In this document: positions 59,523 to 64,000 of the stretch, in pieces
Layout of the letters: each line of letters begins with the position of its first letter
How positions within the stretch are numbered: the stretch's first letter is position 1
Assembly: GCA_964415365.1 (NCBI GenBank)
Contig: CAYPYW010000001.1
Location: 46,912-110,911 of the forward strand
From: Hydromicrobium sp964415365
GTDB lineage: Bacteria; Actinomycetota; Humimicrobiia; Humimicrobiales; Humimicrobiaceae
Direction: 5' to 3'
Length of the DNA stretch: 64,000 nt
Notes under the pieces: model-generated
Seen by the model: only the letters and a program-made list of their open reading frames with translations
What the model was told of the DNA's origin: nothing
Databases searched by the model: none
Translations under genes and position numbers: made by a program

Positions 59523-61913
59523 GTGACAGGAGTAAATGTTTTAGAAAATCTGGTAGCAAAACTCGAAATTAAAAACAATAAAAAGTATTTTCAGACCCTT
59601 GAGGGACATACCGAAGATGCGCTAAAAATACTTAAAGTATATATTCTCAGGAACTATGATATAATTGATCAATTCTGTAAAAGATGGGGTCTAAGAAAAA
59701 AGGAATTCATTGAAACACTATTTCTTGCTATATATTTTCATGATATTGGTAAACTAACAGAGGAATTTCAATATAATATTAGGCAAAATAGAAGATCACA
59801 GAAGTATCCACATGCTTATTATGGTTTCTTTTTACTTCATGAATTTTTCAAAGACCAGATTATTAAAGGTGTTCCGGTAGGGCTTGTGGCTGTTCTTGGA
59901 CATCATACTCAACTTTATAATCAGATTTATATTAATGACAACCTTTTCGAAAAACCTACATTTTTAGAAAATGATATTATGGGTTTTGTTGATGATGCTA
60001 AAAATGTACACAGGAAATTGGGTTTTGGTAGATTCTTTGAATTCAGGAGTTCTAGAATATTAATTCCACGATTCAGCTGGAGTGATTTAAGAATGGTAAG
60101 GAACGGCTTCATATATAAAATAAATAAGCATCTAAATGAAATTCGAAACCTAGAGAGAATAAAATTAAAATCTGTATTTTCTTTCTTCTTTTCTATAATC
60201 CAAATATGTGATGATTATTCAAGTGTCCATTTCTCGAAATTCATTAAAAATTATTTAGGAAATATCAGCTTATTTAATAGTGTGCTTAAAAAGCCTGAAG
60301 AGTATGTCCCTATATTAAAGATCAATAATTATCTTCCAAAGATCCTTGAGGATAGAGAGCTTTACAAATTTCAAATAGATTTAATCGATGCGACAAAATT
60401 TGTAACTCTTTTTGCTCCATGTGGGAGAGGTAAAACTGAAGCATCTTTATTATGGGCTCTTAATATATTAGAAAAATTTAAAAGGAATAGGATTATTTTT
60501 GCAATGCCTACGCAAACTACAAGTAATGCGATATATGATAGACTTAAAAAAAATTTTGGTGTGGAAAATGTCGGGCTTTACCATGGAAAAAGTTTCATTA
60601 AGCTTAGTGACGATATAAAGAATGATAAGAATAATGATTTTGAAGAGGAAAGGGATATAGAACACATAAAGAGTGAAACTTTCAAAGGGAATGTCTTTAT
60701 AAAGCCAATAACTATTACTACAGTTGACCATTTACTTTACACTTTTATTAAAGGATTTAGACAAGCCGATTTTGCTCTTGGGGATCTACAGAATTCTGTT
60801 ATTATCTTTGATGAAGTACATTATTATGAAAAGTTAACCTTGGAACATTTGTTGACCCTTTTTAAGTTGTTGGTAAATATGGATATCCCTCACTTACTTA
60901 TGTCTGGGACCCTACCAGACTTCATACTAAAAAAGTTAGGTAGTTATTATGAGCATATTATCGATAAAGAGGGACTTAAATTTAAACCATTTAACTTAGA
61001 ATTCTGTGACAATTCTATATTTAGCGATATTGTTTTAAAAGAGGTTATAGAAAATTATAAAAAAGGATTGACGCAATTTATAATTTTAAACTCTGTTAAA
61101 GGGGTAAAATTATTTTATTCAAAATTAAAAAAAGAATTTAAAGAGTCTGATAAGTTAAACATAATGCTTTATCATTCACAATTTATTTATCGGGACCGTG
61201 TGCGAAAAGAGAATGAGATTTATAGACGAGTTGGAATTAAGCCATTTATATTAGTTGCAACACAGGTTATCGAAATTTCACTTGATATTTCAAGTGATGT
61301 TATGTACTCTGAATCCGCTCCGCCGGACGCTATAGGACAAAGAGCTGGTAGACTCAATAGGAAGGGTAAGCATTGGGAGAATAATATCAGCCATACTCTA
61401 AAGATATATAAACCAGAAAATTATTTACCTTACGACGAGTTTTTGATGAGTAAGGTATGGTCAAATATTAAAAACTACCAGAAGCCATTAAGTTATGACG
61501 AAGTTAAGGATTTTTGTGATAGGGTTTATAAGAATTATCCACTTGATATTCCAAGTGATTTAGAATCTCTTTGTAAAGAGTGTACTGTTTTTGGCTATAG
61601 CTGGAGAGATATTACGTTTGATGGAGAAGAAGGACGAAGATTCATGGTCAGAGACGAAAGGATTCAATACATTGATGTTATTCCAGAAAGTATTTATGAA
61701 GATGAAGGTGATGATGGTCTCAAAATAGAAAATATGGCAAGAGTTCCACTTTATTTATTATTAAATGACAGAAGAGAAAATTCTGGGTATTTTTATAGAA
61801 AAGAGAGTAAAAAAGGCAAAAGGCTAGAAACGTTCTGGATTTGTTGTTATCCTTATGATTATGAATTTGGATTTGATTACAGTACACAAAATGAAGGTAT
61901 ACTAATTATATAG
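59523..61913 (+). CDS. cas3: CRISPR-associated helicase/nuclease Cas3
   Basis: Target-degrading effector of type I systems; 796 aa with both domains fused. The HD nuclease has H29 in EGHTEDAL, H73-D74 in IYFHDIGKL, and GHHTQL near 140. The SF2 helicase has Walker A APCGRGKTEASLLWA near residue 298, AMPTQTTSNAI, IIFDEVHYYE near 428, MSGTLPDF and motif VI IGQRAGRLNRKG near 605. All catalytic residues look intact. The start GTG 59523 lacks a strong ribosome site, so the N-terminus is uncertain by a few residues. Confidence 0.93.
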   Translation: MTGVNVLENLVAKLEIKNNKKYFQTLEGHTEDALKILKVYILRNYDIIDQFCKRWGLRKKEFIETLFLAIYFHDIGKLTEEFQYNIRQNRRSQKYPHAYYGFFLLHEFFKDQIIKGVPVGLVAVLGHHTQLYNQIYINDNLFEKPTFLENDIMGFVDDAKNVHRKLGFGRFFEFRSSRILIPRFSWSDLRMVRNGFIYKINKHLNEIRNLERIKLKSVFSFFFSIIQICDDYSSVHFSKFIKNYLGNISLFNSVLKKPEEYVPILKINNYLPKILEDRELYKFQIDLIDATKFVTLFAPCGRGKTEASLLWALNILEKFKRNRIIFAMPTQTTSNAIYDRLKKNFGVENVGLYHGKSFIKLSDDIKNDKNNDFEEERDIEHIKSETFKGNVFIKPITITTVDHLLYTFIKGFRQADFALGDLQNSVIIFDEVHYYEKLTLEHLLTLFKLLVNMDIPHLLMSGTLPDFILKKLGSYYEHIIDKEGLKFKPFNLEFCDNSIFSDIVLKEVIENYKKGLTQFIILNSVKGVKLFYSKLKKEFKESDKLNIMLYHSQFIYRDRVRKENEIYRRVGIKPFILVATQVIEISLDISSDVMYSESAPPDAIGQRAGRLNRKGKHWENNISHTLKIYKPENYLPYDEFLMSKVWSNIKNYQKPLSYDEVKDFCDRVYKNYPLDIPSDLESLCKECTVFGYSWRDITFDGEEGRRFMVRDERIQYIDVIPESIYEDEGDDGLKIENMARVPLYLLLNDRRENSGYFYRKESKKGKRLETFWICCYPYDYEFGFDYSTQNEGILII

Positions 61914-61925
61914 AAGGTTTATCTG

Positions 61926-62420
61926 ATGCCCCAAATCACTGGAAACCTTATAAATGCATATTATATATGCAAGAAAAAACTCTGGCTGTACGCTCACAAA
62001 ATAAATCCAGATATAAATCATTCTCTATTAAAGTTAGGTAAACTATATGATGTTTACTCATATAAAAGGGATAGGAAAGAAATATCTGCAGAAGGAATGA
62101 AAATTGATTTAATAAAATGGAGAGATGGAGAATTAGTAGTAGGTGAATTAAAGAAGTCATCAAAATTTGAATTATCTGCAATCATGCAGCTTGCATATTA
62201 TCTTTATCGTTTAAGAGAGCAAGGTATAGATATTGAAGGAGAATTGTTAATACCAAAAGAGAAAAAGAGGAAGAGAATAAAGCTTGATAATGATCTTGTG
62301 CAAAGGTTAGAAAATGTGATTCGGGAGGTTGAAAATATAATGGTAAGTGAAAAAGCACCAATACAAAAAATGGTGAAATACTGCAAAAACTGTGCATATT
62401 GTGATTTCTGTTGGGCTTAA
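61926..62420 (+). CDS. cas4: CRISPR adaptation nuclease Cas4
   Basis: RecB-like Fe-S exonuclease that trims prespacers and checks the PAM. One cluster cysteine is in YYICKKKLWLYAH near residue 13 and three in YCKNCAYCDFCWA at the C-terminus. The PD-(D/E)XK core reads ELVVGELKKSSKFE with QLAYYLYRL. 164 aa, the usual length for type I-B. It is 12 bases after cas3 and 12 bases before cas1. Confidence 0.93.
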   Translation: MPQITGNLINAYYICKKKLWLYAHKINPDINHSLLKLGKLYDVYSYKRDRKEISAEGMKIDLIKWRDGELVVGELKKSSKFELSAIMQLAYYLYRLREQGIDIEGELLIPKEKKRKRIKLDNDLVQRLENVIREVENIMVSEKAPIQKMVKYCKNCAYCDFCWA

Positions 62421-62432
62421 GAAAGAAGTTAA

Positions 62433-63425
62433 ATGAAAGAGACTTTATACATATTTTCGGATGGTAAATTAAAAAGGCAGGCTAATACACTTTATTTTGA
62501 AGGTGGTGAAAAAAAGAAATATATTCCGGTAGAACATATATGTTCTATGATGATATTTGGAGAGATTACAATAAATAAAAAATTGCTGGAATTCTTATCA
62601 CAAAACGAGATACTTCTCCATTTTTTTAATCATTACGGTTATTATGTCGGAACTTATTATCCAAGAGAGCATTATAATTCCGGGTATTTAATTCTAAAAC
62701 AAGCCGAGTTCTATCTTGATAAAGAAAAAAGATTTGTATTGGCAAGAAAATTTGTGGAAGGTGCTATTATAAATATGTTGAGAGTTCTGAAGTATTATAA
62801 TACAAGAGGATGTAATCTGGAGAGTTGTATAGAGGGTATAGAAAATCTACAAGAAAAAGTATTTATCCAAGAAGGAATTGAAGAGCTGATGGCGATAGAG
62901 GGTAATGTAAGAGAAAAATATTATGAAGCTTTCAATGATATAATTAAAGATGAAAATTACCCTTTTCCCAAGCGAACAAAAAGACCTCCTAAAACTAGAT
63001 TAGATGCTTTAATAAGTTTTGGGAATAGCATGTTTTATACAGTTGCTTTGTGTGAAATATACAAGACTCATCTTGATCCAAGAATAGGATTTTTACATTC
63101 AACAAATTTTAGAAGGTTCACTTTAAATTTGGACATATCAGAAGTTTTTAAACCAGTAATTGTTGATAGAATGATATTTTCTCTGTTAAATAAAAATATG
63201 TTAAGAGAATCTCATTTCGTGAAGGAACTGGACGGGGTGTTTCTTAATGAGAAGGGGAGAGAATTATTTATAAGGGAATTCGAAGATAAACTAAAATCAA
63301 CAATAAAACATAATAAACTTAAGAGGAATGTATCATACCGGAGACTTTTAAGAATGGAATTATATAAATTAGAGAAACATCTTATAGGCGAAGAAGAATA
63401 TGAACCTTTTGCAGCCAGGTGGTAA
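62433..63425 (+). CDS. cas1: CRISPR integrase Cas1
   Basis: Integrase subunit of the adaptation complex, 330 aa. The metal ligands are visible: Glu in AIEGNVREKYYEAFND near residue 150, His in RIGFLHSTNFRRFTLNLDIS near 220, and Asp/Glu in NLDISEVFKPVIVDRMIF (given by parts). The N-terminal beta domain begins LYIFSDGKLKRQANTLYF. ATG 62433 follows a GAAAGAAG site. The stop is directly followed by the cas2 ATG. Confidence 0.95.
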   Translation: MKETLYIFSDGKLKRQANTLYFEGGEKKKYIPVEHICSMMIFGEITINKKLLEFLSQNEILLHFFNHYGYYVGTYYPREHYNSGYLILKQAEFYLDKEKRFVLARKFVEGAIINMLRVLKYYNTRGCNLESCIEGIENLQEKVFIQEGIEELMAIEGNVREKYYEAFNDIIKDENYPFPKRTKRPPKTRLDALISFGNSMFYTVALCEIYKTHLDPRIGFLHSTNFRRFTLNLDISEVFKPVIVDRMIFSLLNKNMLRESHFVKELDGVFLNEKGRELFIREFEDKLKSTIKHNKLKRNVSYRRLLRMELYKLEKHLIGEEEYEPFAARW

Positions 63426-63689
63426 ATGTATTTGATAATGGTATATGACATAAATGAGAAGAGAGTAAATAAAATTTTAAAAGTAGGTAGGAAATATTTA
63501 AACTGGGTACAGAATTCTGTACTGGAGGGGGAAATTTCTGTGGCGTGCTTTGAAAAAATGAAGTTTGAACTTAAAGAGATTATAAAGAAAGATGAAGATT
63601 CCATTGTATTTTATTTAATGCGTACCACAAAATATACATCAAAAGAAATAATGGGTATTGAGAAAAGTGAAGAGGATATAGTTATATAA
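63426..63689 (+). CDS. cas2: CRISPR adaptation protein Cas2
   Basis: Small ferredoxin-fold dimer that bridges two Cas1 dimers. LIMVYDINEKRVNKILK carries the conserved first-strand Asp, and YLNWVQNSVLEGEIS is the usual second helix-strand. 87 aa is normal. It is the last gene of the cas operon, and the sequence downstream is the likely CRISPR leader. Confidence 0.94.
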   Translation: MYLIMVYDINEKRVNKILKVGRKYLNWVQNSVLEGEISVACFEKMKFELKEIIKKDEDSIVFYLMRTTKYTSKEIMGIEKSEEDIVI

Positions 63690-64000
63690 AATATGTAGTT
63701 TATAAAGACTCTCAATATTATTTGTTCTATTAGCGAGATAGTTTTATCCACTTGTTCTTTGAAAACTGAATAAAGTGATTAAATCTCTTCTTCTCATAGT
63801 GATTTTCATTTTTTTCGTCTATGCTTGATAGTGCAAAAAGACTGTGAGATAGACAACTCCAAATATTATAAAAAAATCCTTTATATTAGGGAAATTTATG
63901 CTGGGAATTGTTCTAAAACAAAGTTTCTTGGTGATTTTGACAATCTCCTGACTTGACCGCTTAATCCGATTTTTCACGCACTCTAACTATAAAAAACCTG
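63690..64000 (+). promoter_or_regulatory. probable CRISPR leader
   Basis: Non-coding AT-rich stretch directly after cas2. It has no ORF of note, no repeat unit and no rRNA or tRNA sequence in its 311 bases. Leaders of this size normally sit between cas2 and the array, so the first repeat probably begins within a short distance beyond the end. The last 30 bases (a GATTTTTCACGC element, then a run of A before the edge) resemble leader-end sequences in general character only. Confidence 0.6.
63753..63767 (+). promoter_or_regulatory. boxA-like antitermination element in the leader
   Basis: TGTTCTTTGAAAACT (63753-63767) matches the boxA element known from the leaders of Gram-positive rRNA operons, which recruits NusB/NusE to suppress Rho-dependent termination. 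In a CRISPR leader it would protect the long, untranslated array transcript. Confidence 0.6.

Noticed and set aside
63690..64000. CRISPR repeat-spacer units
   Set aside because: I searched by eye for a 28-37 base direct repeat and found none; the array is presumably beyond the edge.
63753..64000. rRNA operon leader because of boxA
   Set aside because: No 16S 5' sequence appears in the 230 bases after boxA, and the position directly after cas2 fits a CRISPR leader better. It cannot be excluded without more sequence.

Overview
The window is about 35% GC by eye and tightly packed, and it encodes the cell-division and wall genes of a Gram-positive-type (monoderm) bacterium: FtsZ, SepF, DivIVA, no lipopolysaccharide genes, two lipoprotein signals, many TTG/GTG starts with strong Shine-Dalgarno sites. 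I cannot name the organism. A low-GC Actinomycetota lineage (for example OPB41-like) or a deep Bacillota lineage are both possible. The tandem helicase-nuclease pair resembling AdnAB leans to the first, and the bacillithiol genes lean to the second.

Layout. 1-17,000 is a division and cell-wall (dcw) cluster on the + strand: murE (3' end), murF, mraY, murD, ftsW, murG, murC, murB, ddl, ftsQ, ftsA, ftsZ, pgeF, yggS, sepF, proC, divIVA and a DUF167 gene. It covers the cytoplasmic steps of peptidoglycan precursor synthesis, lipid I/II formation and divisome assembly. ftsQ lacks any ATG/GTG/TTG start ahead of its membrane helix and appears to start at ATT. 17,000-26,240 is a mixed region: a tandem-HTH regulator, very small membrane ORFs, an HD-GYP protein, a minus-strand group (GT2, 5-formyl-THF cyclo-ligase, DegV, purine nucleoside phosphorylase), an orphan amino-acid-binding lipoprotein, a lipid kinase, an AmaP-like protein and tRNA-Gly(CCC). 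26,350-32,840 holds a 50-aa ORF and two overlapping UvrD-helicase/RecB-nuclease genes, likely the DNA end-resection machine. 32,850-39,670 carries ilvE, a candidate structured small RNA with its own consensus promoter, a DUF5661 gene, a NifU-like/MnmA fusion and a complete bacillithiol set (bshC-bshB-bshA).

39,840-54,060 starts with a trypsin-like lipoprotein, then runs through branched-chain amino acid and serine synthesis: ilvD, ilvB, ilvN, a class V aminotransferase, serA, leuA, leuC, leuD, cimA and yjbQ. cimA indicates isoleucine synthesis from pyruvate and acetyl-CoA. ilvC, leuB and a canonical serC are not in the window. 54,310-63,690 is a complete type I-B (Tneap-like) CRISPR-Cas operon: WYL regulator, cas6, cas8 (Cst1 with two CXXC motifs), cas7 (Cst2/DevR), cas5, cas3, cas4, cas1, cas2. 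The final 311 bases look like the CRISPR leader. No repeat is visible, so the array should begin just past the window. The leader has a boxA-like antitermination element.

The most noteworthy points are the AUU start of ftsQ, the boxA in the CRISPR leader, the structured RNA upstream of ilvE, the NifU-MnmA fusion missing one ligand cysteine, the AdnAB-like pair, and two perfect inverted repeats placed as operators (before the HD-GYP gene and before cas6).
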